Positions 1-7,929 of a DNA stretch of 64,000 nucleotides are shown here, piece by piece; the first letter of the stretch is position 1; each line of letters opens with the position of its first letter. A model generated the notes under the pieces. It was not told where the DNA came from, searched no databases, and saw only the letters and a list, made by a program, of their open reading frames with translations. The position numbers and the translations under genes were made by a program. This DNA is from Algoriphagus ornithinivorans (GTDB taxonomy: Bacteria > Bacteroidota > Bacteroidia > Cytophagales > Cyclobacteriaceae), in NCBI RefSeq assembly GCF_900115305.1, contig NZ_FOVW01000003.1, forward strand, positions 186,001 through 250,000, read 5' to 3'.

Positions 1-2
1 AA

Positions 3-251
3 AAATTTCAGTATGACATCTGGGGAGATACAGTAAATACAGCCCAGCGAATGGAAGCTTGCTGCGGCCTCAATAAAATCAACATCTCCGAGCTCACTTA
101 TAATCTTATCAAAGACGACACAGAGCTATGTTTCGAGCATAGAGGAAAAGTACAAGTAAAAGGAAAGGGCTTATTGGACATGTGGTACGTTGAACCAAAG
201 AAAAATCAACTTCAAAAATTTCACGATATTCAATTGCAAAGCATCAAATAA
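3..251 (+). CDS. Class III adenylate/guanylate cyclase, C-terminal end (5' partial)
   Basis: The frame is open from the window edge and ends at TAA. The visible 82 residues contain YDIWGDTVNTAQRMEA, which matches the conserved WGDxVNxAxRM segment of class III nucleotide cyclase catalytic domains; the Asn and Arg of this motif bind ribose and stabilise the transition state in the family. The final part, with GKVQVKGKG, is the usual end of the catalytic domain. The catalytic metal-binding Asp residues and any sensor domain lie upstream of the window, so whether it makes cAMP or cGMP cannot be judged. Family assignment is firm; the function of the whole protein is unknown. Confidence 0.85.
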   Translation, partial: KFQYDIWGDTVNTAQRMEACCGLNKINISELTYNLIKDDTELCFEHRGKVQVKGKGLLDMWYVEPKKNQLQKFHDIQLQSIK

Positions 252-558
252 AGGGATCCACCTGAATATCAATGATTAAGCAATCTTTTATAGATGTTTT
301 GCCTATCTACTCATTTACTCTTTAGCGAATTGCTTAGACACGCGAGACCTTCGTAAGCTGACTTTTAGCCATTTTTTTCTAACAGGCAGAAAACCAGACA
401 AACAAAGACAAAAACACCCCAAACTAAAAGCCTTCCAAAAAGTTCTAACTTTTTCTTATTTCAAATCAGTCTAATTACAATTAATTGATTTACAGCTATT
501 TAAATTGATTCTATGCAAACAGCCTATTAGATTAGAATTCAAACTAAACAAAACTATT
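252..558. other. Intergenic region without a convincing gene
   Basis: This 307-base spacer between the cyclase and the small Cys-rich gene is AT-rich and has stops in all frames I followed. One inverted repeat is visible (277-284 with 329-336), but its 44-base loop and lack of a T-run make it a poor terminator. A promoter for the gene at 559 is expected here, but I found no good -33/-7 pair. Confidence 0.5.
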
Positions 559-807
559 ATGGCTATCAGATTAGGAAATAATTGTCAGAACTGTGAAAAT
601 TTAAAAGCTGACAAAGTATGTAAAGTACATGGTGTAGAGGTTTCAGGCAACTATACATGCGATCAATTTGAAATGAAGGCAGCGCTGAAAGATGATAGAA
701 ATTGCACTACCTGTTTGAGATACGAAAGAGAGGATTGTGCTAATCCACAACACGCTGCTCCGGGTATGATGTGTGCCAGCTGGGCTCCCAACAGAGTGAG
801 TGCCTAA
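559..807 (+). CDS. Small cysteine-rich protein of unknown function
   Basis: An 82-aa protein starting at ATG 559; an in-frame upstream TTG at 505 would add 18 residues, but the ATG gives a compact, Cys-rich product and is preferred. Eight cysteines are spread through it: NCQNC near the start, VCKVHG, YTCDQF, NCTTC, EDCANP and a final MCASW. The two CxxC pairs suggest metal binding or a redox/structural site. There is no signal peptide or membrane segment, so it is probably cytoplasmic. A terminator-like hairpin follows, making it monocistronic. I do not recognise a named family; Fe-S or zinc binding is an inference from cysteine spacing only. Confidence 0.75.
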   Translation: MAIRLGNNCQNCENLKADKVCKVHGVEVSGNYTCDQFEMKAALKDDRNCTTCLRYEREDCANPQHAAPGMMCASWAPNRVSA

Positions 808-826
808 GCCTTTAAATAACTTCCGT

Positions 827-902
827 AAAAGCTTCCCCAATAGAGCAGAACATGCCAGTTTAACTCTGGTTATTGCTTCTTTAAATTGGGGAAGCTTTTT
901 TT
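827..902 (+). terminator. Probable intrinsic terminator after the Cys-rich gene
   Basis: AAAAGCTTCCCCAA (827-840) pairs with TTGGGGAAGCTTTT (886-899), followed by more T residues. The 45-base loop holds a small inner hairpin (CCAG/CTGG). The stem and T-tract fit a rho-independent terminator, but the loop is unusually long. Confidence 0.6.
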
Positions 903-1014
903 ATTCATACCATTTTCCAATTAGGATCTGAAGACTTCTATATAACAGGAGATCAACCTAATTAGCAGATTTTTATAAGAAATGCTTATCTTCTGACAGA
1001 ATCTAATATCCTGA

Positions 1015-2640
1015 ATGAGAGCGACTCTGTATTTATTTTTGTTTTTTCTTATTTTTTCCTGTTCAAGAAAAGAAGAGGCTCCTCAAAAAAAGTCCCCAAA
1101 TATCCTTTTGATTGTTGCCGATGATTTAGGTTATGCAGACTTAGGATCCTTTGGAGGAAATATAGAAACGCCAAATTTAGATCAACTTTCTGCTGAAGGA
1201 ATTCGATTCAGTCGCTTTCATACAGCCCCTTTTTGTGCTGTCACAAGAGCCATGCTATTGACCGGAAATTACAGTCATGTGGCAGGAATGGGTTCACAGG
1301 ATTTGGTCAGTGATGTCCCGGGATATGAAGGCAAACTCAGTGACCGAGTCATTCCTATTCCTGCTTTGCTCCAAGAAGCAGGATATCACACCTACATAGC
1401 TGGCAAATGGCATTTAGGCTTGACGGAAGAAGCTAATCCTGCTAACAAGGGTTTTGAAAATTCCTTTGTCACCTTAGAAGGCGGGGCCAATCATTATAGT
1501 TCGCGTGGGATATTTCCGGAAACTCCCGAATCCATTTACACTGAAAACGGCGTTGAAACAAATTGGCCAGAGGGAGCCTATTCCACTGATCTATACACGG
1601 ATAAACTTCTGGAATATATTTCCTCCAATTTGGATGATCAACAGCCCTTTTTTGCTTTTGCAGCCTATACTTCTCCCCACTGGCCTCTTCAAGTAGATGA
1701 AAAATACTGGAAAAAATACCAAGGAAAATTCGATGCGGGATATGAACAATTAAGAGCAGATAGATTGGAGTCCCTCAAAGAAGCGGGAATGATTCCAAGC
1801 AATTCCCAACTTCCTCCACTCCACCCTGCTATCAAACCTTGGAACTCATTGAGTGCTCAGGAACAAAAAAAAGAGGCCCGAAAAATGGAGCTTTATGCAG
1901 GAATGGTGGATAATTTGGATGAAAATATTGGTCGACTTTTCTCTTTTTTAAAGGAAAAAGGAGCCTATGAAAACACGCTAATCATTTTCATGACTGATAA
2001 TGGAGCTGCTGGAGAAGATTTTTTCTATTCGGAATATTTTGGACCATTTTTGAAAGGACTGTACACAGACGAATATTCCCAAATGGGAAAAGAAAACTCC
2101 TTTATTTCCTATGGCCCGCAATGGGCGGAGGCAGGAAGCTCTCCTTTTTATCTATATAAGGGCTTTACCAGTGAGGGCGGAATGGTTGCCCCTTTAATCA
2201 TCTCAGGGAGCGCTGTTGATGTCAAAGGAAAAATCCATGACTCCTTCCTAAGCGTCATGGATATCGCCCCAACTATTTATGATTTGGCCGGCATCACATA
2301 CCCGGATCAATTTCAGGAGAAAGCAGTGCAAAAACCCGTAGGGGAATCTATTCTTCCCATTTTGAAAAATGAAAAGTCAGAAGCTCATGATTCCACTTAT
2401 GTTTTCGCTTTGGAGCATAGGGGCTATGCAATGCTCCGAAAAGGAAAGTGGAAGCTTTTGAATTTAAAAACTCCTTTCGAAAGGGAAAATTTTGGTCTAT
2501 ATGACCTTGAAAATGATCTTATCGAGCAAAATGACCTGAAAAACACTTTTCCAGAAAAATATCAAGAGCTTTTGAAAGACTGGGATACTTGGTCCAAAAA
2601 AGTCGGCGTACAAACTCCAACTCCCCAACCCAAAAAATAA
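1015..2640 (+). CDS. Arylsulfatase-type sulfatase, lipoprotein
   Basis: A 541-aa sulfatase. The N-terminus is hydrophobic and ends in the lipobox-like FSCS at residues 15-18, so it is likely lipid-anchored on the periplasmic side. Active-site elements are in order: ADDLGYADLG (metal ligands), the catalytic segment with CAVTRAMLLTG (Cys74 predicted to become formylglycine), GKWHLG, SPHWPLQ and MTDNGAAGE. Overall architecture matches the Pseudomonas-type arylsulfatases. The residue two after Cys74 is Val, where the canonical C/S-x-P/A-x-R motif has Pro or Ala. It probably removes sulfate esters from a polysaccharide or aromatic substrate; the substrate cannot be read from the sequence. The permease gene follows 9 bases later. 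Confidence 0.9.
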   Translation: MRATLYLFLFFLIFSCSRKEEAPQKKSPNILLIVADDLGYADLGSFGGNIETPNLDQLSAEGIRFSRFHTAPFCAVTRAMLLTGNYSHVAGMGSQDLVSDVPGYEGKLSDRVIPIPALLQEAGYHTYIAGKWHLGLTEEANPANKGFENSFVTLEGGANHYSSRGIFPETPESIYTENGVETNWPEGAYSTDLYTDKLLEYISSNLDDQQPFFAFAAYTSPHWPLQVDEKYWKKYQGKFDAGYEQLRADRLESLKEAGMIPSNSQLPPLHPAIKPWNSLSAQEQKKEARKMELYAGMVDNLDENIGRLFSFLKEKGAYENTLIIFMTDNGAAGEDFFYSEYFGPFLKGLYTDEYSQMGKENSFISYGPQWAEAGSSPFYLYKGFTSEGGMVAPLIISGSAVDVKGKIHDSFLSVMDIAPTIYDLAGITYPDQFQEKAVQKPVGESILPILKNEKSEAHDSTYVFALEHRGYAMLRKGKWKLLNLKTPFERENFGLYDLENDLIEQNDLKNTFPEKYQELLKDWDTWSKKVGVQTPTPQPKK

Positions 2641-2649
2641 GTCAACGCT

Positions 2650-3978
2650 ATGTCAGAAATTAAATCAGGAGAACTGAAACGAGAACTGGGTTTGATGGGC
2701 GTCATCACCAATGTTTTAAGTATTTCCATAGGCAGTGGCATATTTCTTTTACCCGCTCTGGTCTATGTAATTTTGGGCCCTTCCAGTATCCTGGCCTACA
2801 TTTTTTGTGGGCTGATATTTCTCTGCTTAGGACTATGTTTCGGCGAGCTGAGTAGCAGAATTCCCGACACCGGAGGGATGTACGTGTATATCCAAAGAGC
2901 ATTTGGGCCTATGGCAGGATTTATTTCTAATATTCTCTATTGGCTGGGAGTAGGTGTCTTGGCTTGTGGCGCTTTGATGAATGCTTTGGCAGACATAGCA
3001 GGAACCTATTTTCCCGTTTTCCAGCTGACTTGGGTTAGAATCACTTTTTTCGGAGCCATTATCATTTTCAGCTGCTTTCTTAATATCAAAGGAATCAAAG
3101 ACAGTATGCTTTTCATCAAAGTTTTGACTTGGACCAAAGTCGTTTCATTGATGTTGTTGGTGATTTTTGGTTTTACAAGAATTGATCCTGCCAATATCGC
3201 CTGGCAGGGATTCCCCGAATTTGGGAAAATCGGAGAGGCTTCCATTTTATTGATTTTTGCTTTCCTGGGCGGAGAGCTAGCCTTGGCTTCAGGAGGGGAA
3301 ATGAAAAATCCCAGCCGAACAGGCCCTTTAGGTTTCATTATCGGAATAGTCTTGGTGATTCTTGCATTTTGTGCCATCCATCTTGCCGCACAAGGTGTAT
3401 TGGGCACTTCCATGCTTAGCAATCAGGAGGCTCCTTTGGCTGAATTGGCAAAAGCTCTTTTCGGTGAAGTAGGCTTTTTAATAGTCTTAGCCCTTTCTTT
3501 TATTGCTGTTTGGAGTACGCTCAGCTCTATTTTGACATTGCTTCCTAGAGTTCTTTATGCAGGAGCCAAAGACGGCTTATTACCCGATGTCTTTTCCAAG
3601 ATTCACCCAACTTATAGAAGCCCTTTTGTGGCGATAGTTTTTCTGGGTTTTCTGGAGTTTGGGTTTGCTGCTTCAGGGAGCTTTAGATATTTGCTGGTGC
3701 TAGTGACAGGAGCTTCCCTACTCATCTATTTTGGGGCAGTTTTGGCTTTTCTCAAACTTCGATGGAATAGCAAAAATCAAGACCCGAAAATTTTCAAGGT
3801 TCCTGGAGGAAATCTGATAGGCCTTATCACACTTATAGCTTTGGCTTGGGTGTTCTTTCAATTAACTAACAAAGAGCTACTGGCACTGGGGATATTTATC
3901 CTAGTTTTAATTTTACTCTATATTCCCGTTGCTATTTTTAAGAATAAAAAATTGAGAACAATCAAAAAGAACATATAA
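2650..3978 (+). CDS. APC-family amino acid permease
   Basis: A 442-aa inner-membrane protein with about 12 hydrophobic segments. The first has the APC signature GSGIF (SISIGSGIFLLPAL), and TM3 starts with PDTGGMYVYIQRAFGP, typical of amino acid/polyamine/organocation transporters. It starts 9 bases after the sulfatase stop, so co-transcription is likely. The substrate is unknown; family-level evidence supports amino acid or related organic cation import or exchange. There is no sign of truncation. Confidence 0.88.
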   Translation: MSEIKSGELKRELGLMGVITNVLSISIGSGIFLLPALVYVILGPSSILAYIFCGLIFLCLGLCFGELSSRIPDTGGMYVYIQRAFGPMAGFISNILYWLGVGVLACGALMNALADIAGTYFPVFQLTWVRITFFGAIIIFSCFLNIKGIKDSMLFIKVLTWTKVVSLMLLVIFGFTRIDPANIAWQGFPEFGKIGEASILLIFAFLGGELALASGGEMKNPSRTGPLGFIIGIVLVILAFCAIHLAAQGVLGTSMLSNQEAPLAELAKALFGEVGFLIVLALSFIAVWSTLSSILTLLPRVLYAGAKDGLLPDVFSKIHPTYRSPFVAIVFLGFLEFGFAASGSFRYLLVLVTGASLLIYFGAVLAFLKLRWNSKNQDPKIFKVPGGNLIGLITLIALAWVFFQLTNKELLALGIFILVLILLYIPVAIFKNKKLRTIKKNI

Positions 3979-4065
3979 AATCAAGAAGGGACAAAGGCAA
4001 CCAGCAGAGATATATTAAATCCATGCGAAGATTCCATTTGCCCTAAAAATTTAAATGATAAACAC

Positions 4066-6096
4066 ATGAAAAAAATACTCTTACTCTGGATTATTTGTCT
4101 GGGAATGATTGCCCAAGTAGAGGCTCAGGTAAAGACAGCCCTTCAGCCACTGGACGTTTTCGATATGGAATATGTCACTGAGCCCAGCATATCACCGGAT
4201 GGAAGCAAAGTGGTATATGTCCGTAATTTTAAGGATATCATGACTGACAGAGACTATTCAAATCTCTGGATTGTCAATAGCGATGGAAGTCAGAACCGTC
4301 CCATCACTCAGGGAAATCAGCGGGACTACGCTCCTGTATGGTCTCATGATGGAACCAAGCTTGCATTTCTTTCAAATCAACAAGATGACAAGACCAAGCT
4401 TTTCGTCCATTACTTTGATACCCAAACCTCCGTTGCCCTGACCAATTCGGCTGTTCCTCCGGGCTCTGTCTCTTGGTCTTACGACAATCAGATTTTGGCC
4501 TTCACCCAGTTTGTACCTTCCACTCCAAAATCGCTACTCAACATCCCATCAAAACCTGCAGGAGCGGACTGGAATGCAGCCCCTATATACATTGACGAAA
4601 TGGTCTACAGGAGAGATGGGGCTGGCTATGTAAAACCTGGAAACAGACAGATTTTCACAATTGGTTTAGCCGGTGGCACTGCCAGACAATGGACTTCGGA
4701 TGACCACAATTATGGAAGCCCGGTGTGGTCAAAGGATGGAAAGTCTTTGTTCTTCTCCGCCAATCTGAGAGAGAATGCAGAGTTTGAACCAGCTAATTCA
4801 GAAATCTATCAACTGAACTTAACTGATGGAAGTATCAAAGCATTGACTAACCGATTTGGTCCTGACTCTGGCCCGGTGCTTTCTCCTGATGGGAAAAAGA
4901 TTGCCTACACAGGGAACAATGACACTTTTCAGGGATATCAGGTCACTCACCTATACGTGATGAATAATGATGGCAGCGGTGTGAAAAATTTAACGGAAGA
5001 CCTGGATAGGGACGCCTCCAATCCTCAATGGGATGCCAATGGACAAGGCATCTATTTTCAATATGATGAGTTTGGCGATACCAAAGTGGGTTATGTAGCC
5101 CTGACCGGCAAAGTCAGAACCATAGTTGATGGGCTGGGAGGATTGGATTTGGGAAGACCCTATAATTCCGGAACTTATTCAGTTTCTGCCAACAATAAAA
5201 TTGCATTCACAGAAGGAGGTCCAGAACATCCGGCAGATTTAGCCATTTGGAGCAATGGAACCAAAACAAGGATTACTCGCCTGAATGACGACCTTTTCTC
5301 CTACCGAAAAATCGGACAAACTGAAGAGTTATGGTGGGAATCCAGTTTTGATGGTAAAAGGATCCAAGGCTGGATTGTAACGCCTCCGGATTTCGATCCT
5401 TCCAAAAAATACCCTTTCATCCTGGAAATTCACGGGGGGCCATTTGCCATGTACGGACCGTCTTTTGCCTATGAAATCCAAGCCTATGCAGCTGCGGGAT
5501 ATGTGGTACTCTACACCAATCCTAGAGGAAGCACGGGCTATGGTCAGGAATTTGGCAATTCCATACACCACGATTACCCAAATCATGATTACGAGGACTT
5601 AATGTCCGGGGTAGACGCAGTGATAGAAAAAGGCTATATCGATACAGATAATTTATTCGTGACTGGAGGCTCAGGCGGAGGAGTATTGACTGCCTGGATT
5701 ATTGGAAAGACCGATCGGTTTAAAGCTGCTGTTGTCGCGAAGCCTGTAATCAATTGGTACAGCTTTGTATTGCATGCAGATAATCCGGTATTCTTTACCA
5801 AATACTGGTTTGGAGCAAAACCATGGGAAGATGTAGAATACTATCACCGACGATCACCAATCTCTTTGGTGGGAAATGTAAAAACTCCAACCATGTTGTT
5901 AACGGGAGAGAACGACTATAGAACTCCTATCTCTGAGTCTGAGCAATATTATGCGGCACTTAAGCTCCAGGGTGTAGAGTCAGCCATGGTTAGAATTCCC
6001 AATGCCTCTCATGGCTTAGTCAATAGACCAAGTATGCTATTGGGTAAGAATGCAGCGATTTTGAGTTGGTTTAATCATTACAGAGACAAGAAATGA
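4066..6096 (+). CDS. S9-family peptidase (prolyl oligopeptidase/acylaminoacyl-peptidase type), secreted
   Basis: A 676-aa protein with an N-terminal signal peptide ending near EAQVKTA. Residues ~30-400 form a beta-propeller of the WD40/TolB-like type, with repeated xSPDGSK/SHDGTK motifs. The C-terminal alpha/beta hydrolase domain has the nucleophile in GGSGGG (Ser536), Asp617 in GENDYRTP and His649 in ASHGL, which is a complete serine-peptidase triad in the right order. It is likely periplasmic and cleaves short peptides. Its last four bases overlap the start of the next gene (ATGA), which indicates translational coupling. Confidence 0.92.
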   Translation: MKKILLLWIICLGMIAQVEAQVKTALQPLDVFDMEYVTEPSISPDGSKVVYVRNFKDIMTDRDYSNLWIVNSDGSQNRPITQGNQRDYAPVWSHDGTKLAFLSNQQDDKTKLFVHYFDTQTSVALTNSAVPPGSVSWSYDNQILAFTQFVPSTPKSLLNIPSKPAGADWNAAPIYIDEMVYRRDGAGYVKPGNRQIFTIGLAGGTARQWTSDDHNYGSPVWSKDGKSLFFSANLRENAEFEPANSEIYQLNLTDGSIKALTNRFGPDSGPVLSPDGKKIAYTGNNDTFQGYQVTHLYVMNNDGSGVKNLTEDLDRDASNPQWDANGQGIYFQYDEFGDTKVGYVALTGKVRTIVDGLGGLDLGRPYNSGTYSVSANNKIAFTEGGPEHPADLAIWSNGTKTRITRLNDDLFSYRKIGQTEELWWESSFDGKRIQGWIVTPPDFDPSKKYPFILEIHGGPFAMYGPSFAYEIQAYAAAGYVVLYTNPRGSTGYGQEFGNSIHHDYPNHDYEDLMSGVDAVIEKGYIDTDNLFVTGGSGGGVLTAWIIGKTDRFKAAVVAKPVINWYSFVLHADNPVFFTKYWFGAKPWEDVEYYHRRSPISLVGNVKTPTMLLTGENDYRTPISESEQYYAALKLQGVESAMVRIPNASHGLVNRPSMLLGKNAAILSWFNHYRDKK

Positions 6097-6533
6097 AACT
6101 TGTTTTCGGGATCATATTAATACTATTGTCTCTATGCTCTATTGCGCAAGAATCTGAAGAATCGCAGATTCTTGCGCTCAGAGCAAAATCCAATGCAGCC
6201 CTGCGTGCTTTTGATGAGGAGCTCAATGCTACTTTTTTGACGGACGGTATTTTGATTACCACTGGGGCGGGAACTTTGATTTCAGGAAAAAATGAGCTTT
6301 TGGAATATATCAGGAAAGCAAGTGGCCCAAGGATGTATTGGATAAGAACTCCCGATGAAATCATCGTCAACCCTGAAACTCAACTCGCTTGGGAAAGCGG
6401 AACATGGAAAGGGATTGTGGAAGGCTCAGAAGAACCGGTTGTAGGAGGAAATTATGCCGCCCAATGGACCAAAAAGTCTGGGCAATGGTTGATTCAGTCA
6501 GAGTTGTTTGTGGCTTTACCCATTTACAAATGA
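6093..6533 (+). CDS. Secreted NTF2/SnoaL-like (DUF4440-type) protein
   Basis: 146 aa, with a signal peptide (MKLVFGIILILLSLCSIAQ) and then a single cone-shaped-fold domain of the NTF2/SnoaL/DUF4440 kind. Typical landmarks are the N-terminal helix, the FLTDGILITTGAG turn, a GKNELLEYIR helix and the final WTKKSGQWLIQSE strand pair. Proteins of this fold may be small-molecule-binding or enzymatic; no catalytic residues can be assigned. It overlaps the peptidase upstream and a DUF6090 gene downstream by 4 bases each, so all three are probably translated from one message. Confidence 0.8.
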   Translation: MKLVFGIILILLSLCSIAQESEESQILALRAKSNAALRAFDEELNATFLTDGILITTGAGTLISGKNELLEYIRKASGPRMYWIRTPDEIIVNPETQLAWESGTWKGIVEGSEEPVVGGNYAAQWTKKSGQWLIQSELFVALPIYK

Positions 6534-7333
6534 TCTCCTTTTTCCGAAAAATCCGCCAAAAACTTCTTTCACAAAATCGCCTCACACAGTATCTGGCCTA
6601 TGCGATTGGAGAAATTTTACTGGTAACAATTGGGATTCTGATCGCCCTTCAAGTCAACATCTGGAACCAAAACCGAATCAATTCGAACGAAGAATATCAA
6701 TATTATAGGCGACTCCTAGAAGATGCTTTGGAGGAAAAAACAATCATGGAGGCCACAATAAATTACTCGAATCAAGTAATTAGTCACGGAAAAAGTGCCA
6801 TGGCAATTTTTGAAAATCCATCTGATGCTGAACAAGACCCTTTACAAAATTTACTGGACTTTTATCAGGCAAGCCAACTACAAGACCCTTATTCGGCAGA
6901 GTCTACATACACCGAATTGATTTCATCCGGGCAAATTAACCTCATTCAAAATGAAAAATTAAAAACCGCCTTAATCCGATACTACGAAATCGATTGGACA
7001 TCCTCTGGCGTGTTCAACCTTGAAAATAAATACAGAGAAAATTTAAGGAGTAAAATGCCTGATGTGATCCAAACAGAAATCCGTGCCAAATGCAATGATA
7101 TTTACATCAAATCCAGAAATGGATATCAGACAGCTTTGCCTAAAAACTGCGAATTTTCCATTGATTATAATTTGGCCAAATCTGTGGTTGAAACCTTAAG
7201 CCAAGACGAAAGCTTAAAAAAAGATTTAAGATACCTCATTGGAAATGAGACCGGCAAGGTGAATGATCTCAATATTATAAAAATACAATTGAACGATCTC
7301 ATCGAACTACTTCAAAGCCTTGTTTTAGAATAA
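6530..7333 (+). CDS. DUF6090 family protein, class A anchor (array member 1)
   Basis: 267 aa, starting at an ATG that overlaps the previous stop (ATGA). The frame stays open 47 codons upstream, but the family N-terminus MISFFRKIRQKLL fixes the start. Residues 1-20 are basic and presumably cytoplasmic; residues ~21-42 (LAYAIGEILLVTIGILIALQ) form one membrane helix with a conserved Gly-Glu inside, followed by N-x-W-N. The rest is a predominantly helical domain, probably periplasmic by the positive-inside rule, carrying the family motif TYTELISSGQINLIQNEKL. It is separated from the main array by the sensor kinase at 7930. Function unknown. Confidence 0.85.
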   Translation: MISFFRKIRQKLLSQNRLTQYLAYAIGEILLVTIGILIALQVNIWNQNRINSNEEYQYYRRLLEDALEEKTIMEATINYSNQVISHGKSAMAIFENPSDAEQDPLQNLLDFYQASQLQDPYSAESTYTELISSGQINLIQNEKLKTALIRYYEIDWTSSGVFNLENKYRENLRSKMPDVIQTEIRAKCNDIYIKSRNGYQTALPKNCEFSIDYNLAKSVVETLSQDESLKKDLRYLIGNETGKVNDLNIIKIQLNDLIELLQSLVLE

Positions 7334-7929
7334 TATTTTTTGAAACCACTTTACAGGTCAAAATCTGCAAAAACTTTGGTTATTGTAGATTTTAATCTCC
7401 TTGAGTAATGCCAAAATATTTATCCGAGGCTAATGCTAATCGGAAAAGAATCTAATTCATTCGGAAACTTTTTATCCACATTCATCCCGATATAATTACT
7501 CCCCTTACCCTGAAAAATTATCTTAATCAAAGAGTGGAATTTCGAGAACATGCAATAACAGAAAACAGATAAAGGATAGTGTAAACCTAAATTCACTTAA
7601 ATATTTAATTAAAATAGAACTTATTTAACTTCCTATAGAAATTTCAAATACAAATTATTGCATTTAACAGCAGTTTTTGTATTTTAGTCAGAGACTTTAA
7701 GTAGGCTTCAACTACCACAGCCTTAAAGAATTTTTGGCAAACCCAACATCTAAATTCAATAAACCAACTCCTGTTTTTTAGTTCTCTGAAGAAGTTCAAA
7801 TGCGAATTTCCATATACTTATTAGTTCATCTTTTCCCTTGGTTGGATAAAATGGTGGAATTGGAAATATAGAACCCTATTCACCTCTATTTCCTTGATCT
7901 AGTCCAGTCCGTAAAAACCTATCAATCTT
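7334..7929. other. Intergenic region with a long leader before the sensor kinase
   Basis: There are 596 bases without a credible ORF. The notable content is a promoter-like element at 7658-7687. If it is used, the kinase message would carry a leader of about 235 bases, long enough for leader regulation, though I see no known riboswitch motif. No terminator hairpin with a T-run was found after the DUF6090 gene. Confidence 0.5.
7658..7687 (+). promoter_or_regulatory. Bacteroidetes-type promoter, candidate
   Basis: TTG (7658-7660), exactly 19 bases, then TATTTTAG (7680-7687). This matches the Bacteroidetes sigma-A consensus (TTTG, ~19 bases, TAnnTTTG) with one mismatch in the -7 box. The predicted start is near 7694, serving the kinase at 7930. 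Confidence 0.4.

Noticed and set aside
277..336. Terminator after the nucleotide cyclase
   Set aside because: The 8-bp inverted repeat has a 44-base loop and no T-run, so it does not fit an intrinsic terminator.
6389..6529. N-terminal extension of the first DUF6090 gene
   Set aside because: The extra 47 codons overlap the NTF2-like gene in another frame and are not found in any other array member; the ATGA at 6530 gives the family N-terminus.
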